The translations under genes were made by a program, and so were the position numbers. From Bin55 sp965205965 (GTDB lineage Bacteria > Pseudomonadota > Gammaproteobacteria > Pseudomonadales > Azotimanducaceae): a stretch of DNA of 64,000 bases. The notes beneath the pieces were generated by a model. It did not search any database. It saw only the letters and a list, made by a program, of their open reading frames with translations, and was not told the DNA's origin. Below are positions 1 to 8,524 of the stretch, one piece after another. The stretch lies in assembly GCA_965205965.1 (NCBI GenBank), contig CBDBHT010000007.1, positions 434,001 to 498,000 on the forward strand, read 5' to 3'. Within the stretch, counting starts at the first letter, position 1. Every line of letters begins with the position of its first letter.

Positions 1-575
1 ATAAATGCCGGTGTCTTTTGGACCGTTATGGCGTACTTACTAGAGAATTAGCGAATCGAGAAGGTGGGCACTTCCGCTGGGCATCAATCTTCCCAGCGTT
101 GCGCGTTATGGAATTATCTGGCGAAATTGTTTCCGGCTTGTTTTTTGATGGGCTGTCCGGCCCACAATTCACTGAACCCGGTACCGTTAATGCTCTTGGC
201 AATATCAGGAAAAAGAACACATCATTTTGGATTAGCACATGGGACCCAATCTCACCCTGCAGACTCGGTATTAAGTGGCCAGGATTACCGGCTCGTCGGA
301 TTGGTAACTTTCTTGGTTTCGTTGACGGCCGTCTCGCTATCGTTTGCGAAAATAATGGACGTAAGTTAACGTTCACGTTAGACCCAGACGATTCTAGTCT
401 AGGCCGGATAATCGAATCGTTTCCTAGAGTCGTAAGTAACGGGCGGCGCGTTGTAGTGGACACCATCAACGATGATCCTGCACGTTCAAGTCCATATGTT
501 GCAACGCTCATGCGGAGTCTGAGCGTACATTCCGATCATATTCGAGTGTATGTGGATGCAATCCTAGATTCTTAA
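1..575 (+). CDS. lhr: Lhr-type ATP-dependent helicase, C-terminal part (5' end outside window)
   Basis: The frame is open from base 3 to a TAA at 573-575, giving about 190 residues, so only the C-terminus of a much larger protein is present. The segments LLDRYGVLTRELANREGG and RVMELSGEIVSGLFFDGLSG followed by PQF match the C-terminal region of large Lhr helicases, where an arginine-rich helix and a GEI-GGxFxxGxxGxQF stretch recur. Lhr proteins are superfamily 2 nucleic-acid helicases linked to DNA repair; the helicase motifs would lie upstream of the window. The gene ends 15 bases before a MITE-type terminal repeat at 590, so mobile DNA landed just downstream without cutting it. Family assignment rests on remembered consensus, and the function is known for the family only. 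Confidence 0.75.
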   Translation, partial: KCRCLLDRYGVLTRELANREGGHFRWASIFPALRVMELSGEIVSGLFFDGLSGPQFTEPGTVNALGNIRKKNTSFWISTWDPISPCRLGIKWPGLPARRIGNFLGFVDGRLAIVCENNGRKLTFTLDPDDSSLGRIIESFPRVVSNGRRVVVDTINDDPARSSPYVATLMRSLSVHSDHIRVYVDAILDS

Positions 576-1564
576 TGGGACTTATATACCAGCAATTTCC
601 CGTATAGTTTTAGGCTCTTATGTGGTCTTATGTTGGGAGTGACTAACAAGCAGCTATACTATGCGATAGTTCAATGGGTTGAGGAAAACCAATGAGTCCT
701 CGCGAATTCAAGGAGATGCTAAACCAGATTCTTAGGCTGACCCCAGCGCAGAAGCGGAGACTGATGCTCGGAGTCCAGAAATCGGTCAAGAGTGACGAGC
801 TACCCGGACAAGTTCGTCAACGGGAAGCAGAGTTGGACCGATTGCGAGTATGTACGCATTGCGGTTCCTCAGGGGTGGTGCGTTACGGGAAGTCGGCGGG
901 CTTGTGTCGATTTCGTTGCCGTTCGGCATCGTGCGGACGAACCTTTCACGCGCTGACCGGGACTCATCTTGCTGGCTTGAGGCACAAGTCGAAGTGGTCG
1001 GTATTCGAAGGGTGTTTGCGAGATCGGCTGACGCTGCATCAGTCGGCCGAGCGATGCGGGATCGCTTACCGAACCGCATTCTTGTGGCGGCATCGCTTGC
1101 TTGGCAAGCAGTAGAAAGGCTCAAGACTCCAAGGCATCGTGGAGATCGGACGAGAGCTATTTTCTGGAGAGCTGCAAGGGAGATCGTTCCTTAACGGAGC
1201 GTCGCCTTCCGCGCGAGCGAGGAGGAAATCGCGGACGCCGAGGGTCTGGTGCCGGACCAGCGGCCCGTCTTGACGGCAGCATCTCGCGGCGGCCCGACTG
1301 ATATGGAAGCCCTCTCGTCGACGGCGGGGACGGACATCGCTCCGGCAATGTCGGAAGGGGGCTGGCCGAAGATTGCGTGTGTGTCACCGATGGACATCCC
1401 AGCTACGAATCCCAGCTACGAAATGGCAAGCCGGAGCCTGAACATGCACCAGGAAGTGGTTCGCGGCAGCCGACGTGAACTTCGCCGCGGGAGTTGGCAT
1501 CTCAACACGGTTAACCCGCGTCATATGACCATGAAGCGATGGCTGAACCATCAACCACCGCGGT

Positions 1565-2156
1565 CTGCCGATTACACACAAGTACAGCTTGACTTCTTAT
1601 TATAGTGGCTGCTGCTGACCAGCCTGGCGATTGGCCGCACTCACCCGCTTGGGACGCGACCCCCCGGCAGTCTGCGCCGTAGAAAAATTGGGGTATATTT
1701 TTTAGGATGAATTATTTTTAAACAACTCAGAATAGAAATTTTATACTTTATTAATACGTATTTCAGGTGATTTTTCCTACTAAAGAGCATTCCTACGTTT
1801 CTACGGCGCAGACTGCCGGAACTGCACGGCGAGACGATGCTCACCGACATCAAACTCACCGTGTTGCGAGACTTGGCCTTGGATGACCCACGCAGCCCAT
1901 CACCCAACGATCTCGGCAAGGCACTCCCCCCTCCTGGCTATCGCCATGCTGGGAGGCTTCCAGAACCACCGCCGCGCAAGCGATCACCCTCCTGGATATG
2001 AGACGATCTGGAAGGGATACGTAGCCCTGTATGCACCAGTCCGATGGCCTACCAGCGACTCACCCACCTCGCCCAGGAGCGAGGTCCCGACTACGTCTAT
2101 AAACTTGCAGCGACCCGACAAATAGAAGTTAAGCGAGAGATGTGTGTAATCGGCAG
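1565..2156 (+). mobile_element. Tn5-like (IS4 group) transposase remnant with intact ends, left copy
   Basis: It begins CTGCCGATTACACA and ends TGTGTAATCGGCAG, a perfect 14 bp inverted repeat. The interior has short frames resembling the C-terminus of Tn5/IS50-type transposases (PPGYETIWKGYVAL, and AIAMLGGFQN) in shifted frames, so no protein is made. A 150 bp MITE (1667-1816) sits inside it. With its sister at 3823-4264 it brackets a 1.7 kb segment like a composite transposon. The outer flanks (ACCACCGCGGT left, ACCGCGCGGT right of 4264) look like a target duplication with a small indel. Confidence 0.7.
1667..1816. mobile_element. Family A MITE, copy 1
   Basis: A 150 bp AT-rich element with a 19 bp perfect inverted repeat, GCAGTCTGCGCCGTAGAAA at the left and its complement at the right. 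It is flanked by CG on both sides; the sister Tn5-like copy at 3823-4264 lacks the element and reads straight through this site, so a 2 bp duplication is supported. A second copy lies at 39888-40037. Confidence 0.85.
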
Positions 2157-2251
2157 GGCCCGACGCCGTGCATCCCCAGGTATCTCGACACCGAGCGGGT
2201 CAGACCCAACTGCCGGTCCACCCCCGCGAGCAGCGGAGAATACAGAATACA
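2157..2251 (-). other. Unidentified transposase fragment, left of the IS256 copy
   Basis: On the minus strand this reads SPLLAGVDRQLGLTRSVSR, which vaguely resembles an IS1380 N-terminus. The matching fragment on the other side of the IS256 copy (3721-3822) reads like an IS1380 C-terminus, so the order is permuted. The assignment is weak. Confidence 0.3.
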
Positions 2252-2284
2252 GTTGTGTCAAGAATCTTCTGCAATTTCTGGTGG

Positions 2285-2320
2285 GAGCGGAGACCCGCCC
2301 ATATGGGCGGGTCTCCGCTC
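2285..2320. terminator. 36 bp perfect palindrome after the IS256 transposase gene (copy 1)
   Basis: GAGCGGAGACCCGCCCAT is followed directly by its exact reverse complement, between the transposase stop codon and the terminal repeat. It would form an 18 bp GC-rich stem with almost no loop. There is no run of T, so it is not a standard intrinsic terminator; it may block read-through. The same palindrome is at 47276-47311. Confidence 0.5.
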
Positions 2321-2341
2321 GGCGCGAAATTTTCGGGCGTT

Positions 2342-3562
2342 TCATGCCGCCTCCTGCCATGTCTCGGATTCCGGTTCGGATGCGCGAACCACGCCGATCC
2401 GGCCATATAGATAACGCTGCCCCGTCAGCCACCGCTCATGGGTCTCCGCCGCAAGTGCCAAGATCAGACGCAGACAGGACTCCGCGTTCGGGAAGATCCT
2501 GACGACACGCGTGCGCCGACGGAGCTCCTCGTTGTACCGCTCCAGCATGTTCGTGGACTTCATCCGCAGGCGATGTTCCCTAGGCAGCCGATACACCGTC
2601 AGCGTCTCCTCGACATGATCCTCGACCCATTCCACTAGCCTGCCAAACCCTTTCTCATCGCCCCAACGGGCTACCCAGGCACCCAGTGCCTCACGAGCCT
2701 CCCCGACATGCTCACAGCCCCACAACCGTTTCAAACCCTCCAGACACGCGGGATCAGCACTCCGGGACAGCTTGTCCCTGGCATTGCGCAGAAAATGGAT
2801 GCAGCACCGTTGCCACAGCGCGGTCGGCAGCACTTTCGAGATCGCATGCTTTAATCCCTCATGACTGTCCGAGACCACATACTCGACTCCCCGCAGGCCA
2901 CGTTCCTTCAGATGCGAGAGGAATTCCGTCCACGACACCTCGCTTTCCCGGTTCGCCACCTCCGCCGCCAACACCTGACGCCGACCCTCGCCGTCAATCC
3001 CGAGGGCAATCTGCACCGCCCGGGAACGCACCGAGCCCTCCTCTCTCACCTTCTCATACCGGGCATCCAGCAGCACATACGGATACGCCTCCTCCAGCCG
3101 ACGTTCCGCAAACGCCTTCAGCGACGCGTCCAGCTTCGACACCATGGCCGAGATCGTCGCCGGTGAAAACTCGTGACCGCACAGATCTTCCGCCAGTCGG
3201 CTCACCCGACGCGTCGAGACCCCCTGCACATACATCTCCGACAGCACGGCCACCAGTGCCTTCTCCGAACGCTGATAGCGCTCGAACACCCGCGTGCTGA
3301 ACTGGCCGCTGCGTTCCTGCGGAACCCTCAGCTCGATCTCGCCCACCTTCATCGTCAGATCGCGCCGGTAGTATCCGGAACGGTAGCCCTGACGCGTCTT
3401 CGTCCGCTCGCTCTTGCCCGCTCCCAGAAACTCCGTCATCTCACTCTCCAGCACCTCGTTGAGCGTCTCTTGCACCAGCCGCCTCACAAACTCCTCATCG
3501 TCCGCCAGATGATGGCATGCCGACTTCTTCGTGGCATTGTGCGTATAATCTTTCCGAATCAT
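2342..3562 (-). CDS. IS256-family transposase (copy 1)
   Basis: A mutator-type DDE transposase of 406 residues that cuts and pastes the surrounding element. The start ATG at 3562 follows the ribosome binding site AAAAGGAG; the longer frame upstream runs through the terminal repeat and is unlikely to be used. Recognisable blocks are FLGAGKSERTKTRQGYRSGY, the LRVPQERSGQF segment, the first catalytic Asp in LLDARYEKVR, the second in YVVSDSHEGL, CIHFLRNARDKL, and the last acidic residue near STNMLERYNEELRRR. It differs from copy 2 at only a few positions. The gene is intact and may be active. Confidence 0.92.
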   Translation of the reverse strand: MIRKDYTHNATKKSACHHLADDEEFVRRLVQETLNEVLESEMTEFLGAGKSERTKTRQGYRSGYYRRDLTMKVGEIELRVPQERSGQFSTRVFERYQRSEKALVAVLSEMYVQGVSTRRVSRLAEDLCGHEFSPATISAMVSKLDASLKAFAERRLEEAYPYVLLDARYEKVREEGSVRSRAVQIALGIDGEGRRQVLAAEVANRESEVSWTEFLSHLKERGLRGVEYVVSDSHEGLKHAISKVLPTALWQRCCIHFLRNARDKLSRSADPACLEGLKRLWGCEHVGEAREALGAWVARWGDEKGFGRLVEWVEDHVEETLTVYRLPREHRLRMKSTNMLERYNEELRRRTRVVRIFPNAESCLRLILALAAETHERWLTGQRYLYGRIGVVRASEPESETWQEAA

Positions 3563-3720
3563 TTCTTGCTCCTTTTCAATAAATTGTGTCATGAATGATT
3601 CGCGCCTGGATGCGGGATTGCGTCCAGGCATCTCCACATTCCCGATGAAACATCAGATTCTAACCATTCGTCTGTCGTTACAGCCCGTTTTTCGTTTTTG
3701 CAGACAAATTTATACACAAC

Positions 3721-3822
3721 CCGGAGAGCGGAGAGACCGTGTGGAACCACTCATGGTGCGGGAAGGTGCTGCTCAGCAGGAGCCGAATACGGCGAGTATT
3801 GTGCAGCACCAAGCGGCGCACC
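3721..3822 (-). other. Unidentified transposase fragment, right of the IS256 copy
   Basis: The minus strand reads VRRLVLHNTRRIRLLLSS, reminiscent of the C-terminus of IS1380-type transposases. It is cut by the Tn5-like remnant at 3823 and by the IS256 end at 3720. Assignment is tentative. Confidence 0.3.
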
Positions 3823-4264
3823 CTGCCGATTACACATAAGTACAGCTTGACTTCTTATTATAGTGGCTGCTGCTGACCAGCTTGGCGATTGGCCGCACTC
3901 ACCCGCTTGGGATGCCCCCCTCCCCGGAACTGCCCGTCGGGACGATACTCACCGACATCAAACTCACTGTGTTGCGAGACTTGGTCTTGGATGACCCACG
4001 CAGCCCGTCATCCAACGATCTTGGCCAGGCACTCCTCTTGGCCATCGCCATGCTGGGTGGCTTCAAGAACCGCCGACGCGCAGAGGCCAGCGATCCCCGG
4101 ATACGAGACGATCTGGAAGGGATACGTGGCCTTGCATGCACCAGTCCGATGTCCTACCAGCGGGACTCATCCACCTCGCCCAGGGGGCAAGGTCCCGACT
4201 ACATCTATAAGCCTGCAGCGACCCGATAAATAGAAGTCAAGCGAGAGATGTGTGTAATCGGCAG
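3823..4264 (+). mobile_element. Tn5-like (IS4 group) transposase remnant with intact ends, right copy
   Basis: A 442 bp copy of the element at 1565-2156 without the MITE. It begins CTGCCGATTACACA and ends TGTGTAATCGGCAG. The interior again shows a fragmented Tn5-type C-terminus (LLAIAMLGGFKNRRR in one frame, PGYETIWKGYVAL in another), so it depends on a transposase encoded elsewhere. It marks the right boundary of the block inserted in the IS1595 transposase gene. Confidence 0.7.
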
Positions 4265-4597
4265 ACCGCGCGGTGCCTCTACACGCTACCTGGACCACTA
4301 CATGCGCTGGTTGATGAAATCGGAATTCAAACTTGAAGAATCGATTAAGGCAGACTTCCTTTCACCTCATTTGGCAAACTATACACAAGTGGATACATAA
4401 GAGCCTAGTTTTAATTTAGACTTGGTGTCGGTCTTTCCGTGTTTTAGTACGGGGGATCGGCGTTTTCAGGCGTTTCACACGGCATCTCGTCGTGCATTTG
4501 AGACGGGTTCCGGGTACCGATATTGCCCCCATTATTGCGAAACCCAATCCGGAAAGTCCAGACTAATAGCGACGTTTGGGCTATACGGGGAATTGCT

Positions 4598-5156
4598 GGG
4601 GTATCAATAAGGGCAGTGGGCCACGTCCCGGCTCCTGAGTTTATCCTTATGGATGAATGGTGCTTATATCCACGGAAATTCATTTCCGCTACCAGCAATA
4701 GATGTCTTTGTTTTAGTGCCCAACCATGCCCTTGCCATCGTTTAGTTTCGGGATGGCTCGAATAACCTTTGAGGTTATCTCGAGTTATTGTTGCCAATGC
4801 ATGCAACTCACGATGCTCGCCAAGCAAACTTTACTGATTCAAATAACAGGGTTGGAGATCCCAAATACGCATTCTCAATTAAGTCATTTGACACTTCGGT
4901 ACGATGATTTGTTAGAACATGGCAAGGATGCGACTGGAAATCGAGACGGATCTCATGGACGAATAGTATGCGGTTATCAGCTCGCCTCTCTCCGTTCAGT
5001 GCAGCAACGTCCAGCAGACCGCATGTAAATCAAGCTGTATCTACAGGATCCGTCGCAGTATCTCGTTTAATGCGTTGAACGGATGCCATCGATAGGATAG
5101 TAGTCAGTTATTAGGCTCGAAATAAAGATCGTTAAGAATGCCCAATAAAACCGGAG
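4598..5156. other. Intergenic region without a recognisable gene
   Basis: The 560 bases between the mobile-element nest and fhs hold only short frames with no recognisable family or ribosome binding site. It may be decayed coding sequence. No hairpin or repeat shared with the rest of the window was seen. Confidence 0.5.
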
Positions 5157-6869
5157 TTAGCGCAGACCAATAATACGTCCTTGGTCATCAAAACCGAAAT
5201 CCAGGGCCGCAGGTCGACGTGGTAATCCAGGCATTGTCATAATGTCTCCACAGATCACTACAACAAAACCCGCGCCGGAACTTAGGCGCACTTCACGAAC
5301 TGGAAGTGTGTGTCCTTCCGGCGCACCAAGTTCATTGGGGTCTGCTGAAAAACTGTACTGTGTCTTAGCGATACAAACTGGAAGCTTTCCGTAACCGAGC
5401 TTTTCGATCTCTGCAAGTTTGTCTGCCGCTTTTGGATCGTACGTAACTCGGTCTGCCCGGTATATGTGCGTTGCTACGGTTTGGATTTTATCCCGCAATG
5501 AAACGTCTTCTGAATAAAGACAAGTAGAGCCACCATTCTCTCCTGCCAGTGAATCCATTACAGCTTCCGCAAGTTCTTCAGCACCAGTACCACCATCTTG
5601 CCAATGCGTTACTACACAAACCCTCACCCCATACTTTTGACCGATGGATTTCACCGCCTCAATTTCATCATCAGTGTCCGATGAGAATCGATTGAGGGCA
5701 ACGACGGGCAAGAGCCCAAATTGTTCAATGTTTTCAATGTGGCGACGTAGGTTCACCGATCCCGCATGTACCGCATGCACGTTCGATTCAGTAAGTTTGT
5801 CCCTTGAGACGCCTCCATGCATTTTTAGTGAACGGACCGTGCACACCACCACGGCTGCCTCCGCATTCAAGGCGGCTTGACGGCATTTGATATTAAAAAA
5901 CTTTTCGGCACCTAAGTCTGCACCGAATCCTGCCTCAGTGACGACTACCTCGCATAAATTCAAGGCGGCTCTGGTGGCAACGATGGAACTGCATCCGTGC
6001 GCGATATTCGCAAAGGGTCCGCCGTGCACGAACACCGGATTGTGCTCTAACGTTTGAACCACATTAGGATTCAAAGCATCGCTTAACAAAACTGTTAATG
6101 CACCATCTGCATTAAGATCACCTGCCGTTACGACGGAACCGTCCCCTAGGTGCCCTACCACAATTCCACTTAATCGATTCTGAAGATCCTGACGATTTTC
6201 AGCCAAACAGAGTATCGCCATGATTTCTGATGCGGCAGTAATGTCGAAACCACTCTGTCGTTTTGCCTGCCCTCGCATGCCTATGTCGATACTTCGTAAA
6301 GCTCGGTCATTGATATCGAGAACACGTCGCCAAGTGATACGAAGCGGGTCGATGCCCAATGGATTATCCCAATACAAATGGTTATCGACGAGTGAAGCAA
6401 GCAAATTGTTGGCGGCCGTGACTGCGTGTAAGTCTCCGTTGAAATGGAGATTGATATCGGCCATAGGTGCTACTTGTGCCAAACCGCCTCCATGTGCCCC
6501 TCCTTTCATACCAAAACAAGGACCTAGCGAAGGTTCTCTCAGACACGCCGTTGCATGCACCCCCGTTCGAATAAGGGCATCGGTTAACCCTATCGTCGTT
6601 GTTGTTTTGCCTTCTCCTGCAGGTGTCGGAGAAACGCCCGTTACTAAAACCAGCTTGCCACGGCTATTTTTAGAGGTGTCACCCCAATTCGAACTAACGG
6701 AGTCGAACAGTATCTTGGCTTTGTGATCACCGTAAGTTGTAATTGCGTGGGACGGGATGCCAAGTTTCTGCTCGGCAAGGGATCTAATTGGTTTCAGCTT
6801 TATTGCAGTAGCTAAATCACGGTCGGTATTCAAGGTAGTCGCTGGTGAACTAGATTTCAAAGATGGCAT
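5157..6869 (-). CDS. fhs: Formate--tetrahydrofolate ligase
   Basis: Catalyses the ATP-dependent joining of formate to tetrahydrofolate, giving 10-formyl-tetrahydrofolate for purine and one-carbon metabolism in the cytoplasm. The 570-residue length fits the family (about 555-580). The P-loop is clear (TPAGEGKTTTTIGL, near residue 83), followed by REPSLGPCFGMKGGAHGGG and HGGPFANIAHGCSS, all family hallmarks; the C-terminal MTMPGLPRRPAAL block is also present. The ATG at 6869 gives the expected N-terminus, though no strong ribosome binding site is visible. It stands alone, without folD or other one-carbon genes nearby. The frame is intact and base composition matches the backbone. Confidence 0.97.
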   Translation of the reverse strand: MPSLKSSSPATTLNTDRDLATAIKLKPIRSLAEQKLGIPSHAITTYGDHKAKILFDSVSSNWGDTSKNSRGKLVLVTGVSPTPAGEGKTTTTIGLTDALIRTGVHATACLREPSLGPCFGMKGGAHGGGLAQVAPMADINLHFNGDLHAVTAANNLLASLVDNHLYWDNPLGIDPLRITWRRVLDINDRALRSIDIGMRGQAKRQSGFDITAASEIMAILCLAENRQDLQNRLSGIVVGHLGDGSVVTAGDLNADGALTVLLSDALNPNVVQTLEHNPVFVHGGPFANIAHGCSSIVATRAALNLCEVVVTEAGFGADLGAEKFFNIKCRQAALNAEAAVVVCTVRSLKMHGGVSRDKLTESNVHAVHAGSVNLRRHIENIEQFGLLPVVALNRFSSDTDDEIEAVKSIGQKYGVRVCVVTHWQDGGTGAEELAEAVMDSLAGENGGSTCLYSEDVSLRDKIQTVATHIYRADRVTYDPKAADKLAEIEKLGYGKLPVCIAKTQYSFSADPNELGAPEGHTLPVREVRLSSGAGFVVVICGDIMTMPGLPRRPAALDFGFDDQGRIIGLR

Positions 6870-7354
6870 ATGTTGTATTCAAGATATGTACTAACGATGT
6901 AGTTTTAGCTCAACGAGACGATTGCAGTGAATTTCACGAAACATTCATATGATCTTAGAAACCTTCACAATCATTCCACATCTAAAAACACACGATTATC
7001 TGATTCAGACCTGACATCCATTTATTGGTACAGGGATTGCTGAATACAATACGTGGTATCGCCTTTGTCAAAATTAAAAGTCATCGCGCGTTCTGTCACT
7101 GTAAGTATTTAGACTTCCCCAAAACGATAAATGGTTCCAATAGTCGTAAGTACATCAGGGTATCTTCATAGTGCGAATTATGCTAACGCGGGAAGGAATA
7201 TTAACTTGTACTTACTCCAAAAGCATGCAAGAAGCTCTAACGCACTGATATTGTTTTTAATACGCTCTATCTAGAATGGGCTAGGGTCGTCATTGGAGAT
7301 ACGGTTTCATACTTAGTATTCTTTTTTGTGCCAATTTATTGATTGCGCATGGCC
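6870..7354. other. Intergenic region without a recognisable gene
   Basis: About 480 AT-rich bases between fhs and the secreted protein gene. No frame of credible length, RNA gene or shared repeat was seen. The fhs promoter should lie in its left part. Confidence 0.5.
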
Positions 7355-8293
7355 TCAATGAACAGATCGTTGCCGGGCTGCCCTTGACATTTGCGCACGC
7401 TTTGACACCTGTACCCGCAGCATCGCAGTCACAGTTGACTTGATCGCTTGAATGTGACGTCTGAAAGCGAATTCTTTGTACAGTGGATCGTTGAAAAGAA
7501 GAATACATCTTTGTTGTTGCTCTGCTTCACATTGAAATTGCGTACGGTGTCCGAAATTATTTCCAGCGACTCCGTAATGACCGAAGGAGCCACGTGATCC
7601 GAAAGTCCAAAACACTTCCCATGAAACAGGGTATCCCGCAATTGGCGTCCTTATTGCATCTATAGTTTTCTTTGCAGTTTGATCTAACAGCACCTGGAAT
7701 GTGGGAATTTCTTCTAACTCGAAGTGTGGAATTAGTTCATTGCAATCTGCAAGCGCATCTTCGATTATGCTCTCGTTCAAAGAAAATCGGTTGAACCGGT
7801 CGTAATAGGGTATCCGCCAGAATCGATTCATACGAATGGGTACAACATGTACGGGAGAAGTGACATCCTGCAGGACATTTGAGATTGATCCAAGGTCGGA
7901 ATATCGATTCTTATTGCTTATGAGATTCTCCAGCCTCTCCGTAAGCTCATTAAACTCGCGATGGAAGCGGGTTTCAAAATACCAGAAAATGCGGTGCGAT
8001 TCTCCGTCTTCGCTATCATAGTCGTAGTAATTCCCATTCTTGATCTTCTGCCACAGACTGCGATTGGCCCTCTTCGTGTTTCCTTGTGCCATATATCGAA
8101 TCTCCAGAGGAGTCATGCGAGGGACGGCCGTATTTCGAATACACCGGTTAAAGTGCAATGCAGCGATAAAAGTGACCTGCTGGTGTATGGGGGCTGTATA
8201 ACCACTAGCTGCACAGGAGCAGACCACACAGGCCACTACGACGAACCGCGCAATACATACATTCGTTTTGACTAACCTATGATGGGGATTCAT
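7355..8293 (-). CDS. Secreted protein, possibly of the zinc phospholipase C / S1-P1 nuclease fold
   Basis: A protein of 312 residues if the ATG at 8293 is used; the longer frame from 8368 has no obvious benefit. It starts with a signal peptide: basic MNPHHRLVKTN, then a hydrophobic stretch FVVVACVVCSCAASG, with likely cleavage before PIHQQ. The mature protein has scattered histidines and the segment VLQDVTSPVHVVP, which resembles the QDxxxPxH zinc-binding motif of zinc-dependent phospholipase C and S1/P1 nucleases; HQQVTFIAALHF near the mature N-terminus fits the same idea. The cysteine pair FQCEAEQQQRC could form a disulphide. If right, it is a periplasmic or exported hydrolase. The family call is inference from one motif. 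It stands alone between fhs and the alcohol dehydrogenase. Confidence 0.5.
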   Translation of the reverse strand: MNPHHRLVKTNVCIARFVVVACVVCSCAASGYTAPIHQQVTFIAALHFNRCIRNTAVPRMTPLEIRYMAQGNTKRANRSLWQKIKNGNYYDYDSEDGESHRIFWYFETRFHREFNELTERLENLISNKNRYSDLGSISNVLQDVTSPVHVVPIRMNRFWRIPYYDRFNRFSLNESIIEDALADCNELIPHFELEEIPTFQVLLDQTAKKTIDAIRTPIAGYPVSWEVFWTFGSRGSFGHYGVAGNNFGHRTQFQCEAEQQQRCILLFNDPLYKEFAFRRHIQAIKSTVTAMLRVQVSKRAQMSRAARQRSVH

Positions 8294-8524
8294 ATCCGGC
8301 CCGTTTCCTGACAAGCAAGAGAATGCGCGAATTCTCGCACACTGCGTTTGATTCAAGTAGCCCTTCAAATTCTTCCTTACTAATCGAAGCTCAGTTCATA
8401 AAACGAGTATTGATCTTGAATAGTTTCATATTAAATTTTCAAGGTACTGTAATGCAGTTATGATCTATGGCCTCCGTGTAATGATTACGTGACGTGCACT
8501 CACTGACCAAAGCGAGTTATTCAA

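Larger units (their letters stand above)
2252..3720 (-). mobile_element. IS256-family insertion sequence, copy 1
   Basis: A complete 1469 bp element with imperfect 23 bp ends: GTTGTGTCAAGAATCTTCTG at 2252 and, on the minus strand from 3720, GTTGTGTATAAATTTGTCTG. It carries one intact transposase gene and is nearly identical to copy 2 (45876-47344), which is also 1469 bp. The 8-9 bp target duplication expected for IS256 is absent at both copies, so both junctions have been reshuffled after insertion. Confidence 0.9.
692..4400 (+). pseudogene. IS1595-family transposase pseudogene (692-1564 joined to 4265-4400)
   Basis: The N-terminal 140 residues carry the IS1595 zinc ribbon (CTHCG, then CRSASC) and a helix-turn-helix region, and stop at 1112-1114. 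The DDE part continues in a second frame (DESYFLESCKGDR from about 1140, then RKRGG-like RERGG). A third frame follows from about 1249 and contains WHLNTVNPRHMTMKRWLNH. The C-terminus, GASTRYLDHYMRWLMKSE, resumes only after the inserted 1565-4264 block and ends at TAA 4398-4400. The gene therefore has at least two frameshifts plus an insertion and cannot encode an active transposase. Family assignment rests on the zinc ribbon, the DESYFLES motif and the HLNTVN motif. Confidence 0.8.
613..4405 (+). mobile_element. IS1595-family element, itself interrupted
   Basis: Terminal inverted repeats GGCTCTTATGT (613) and ACATAAGAGCC (ending 4405) are bracketed by an exact 8 bp target duplication, TAGTTTTA, at 605-612 and 4406-4413. 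Eight-base duplications are typical of IS1595. The element carries a decayed transposase gene (692-4400) and a 2.7 kb insertion at 1565-4264. Without that insertion it would be about 1.1 kb, the normal size for the family. Confidence 0.85.
590..4597. mobile_element. Family D MITE, split by a nested IS1595 element
   Basis: The left end CAGCAATTTCCCGTATAG at 590 is the inverted repeat of CTATACGGGGAATTGCTG ending at 4597. These are the ends of the full-length transposon at 48640-50319. The internal sequence at 4414-4597 (GTCGGTCTTTCCGTGTTTTA, then GCGAAACCCAATCCGGAAAG) matches the 208 bp MITE at 59607-59814. Removing 613-4405 and one copy of the 8 bp duplication gives back a MITE of about 208 bp. 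No clear target duplication flanks the outer ends. This is the outermost shell of the nest. Confidence 0.8.

Noticed and set aside
2686..3300. 204-codon plus-strand frame opposite the IS256 transposase (and its mirror at 46296-46910)
   Set aside because: Low-complexity Pro/Ser/Thr/Arg sequence with no start signal; mirror of the true gene.
5644..6726. Plus-strand frames opposite fhs
   Set aside because: Shadow frames with no family resemblance; fhs is intact on the minus strand.
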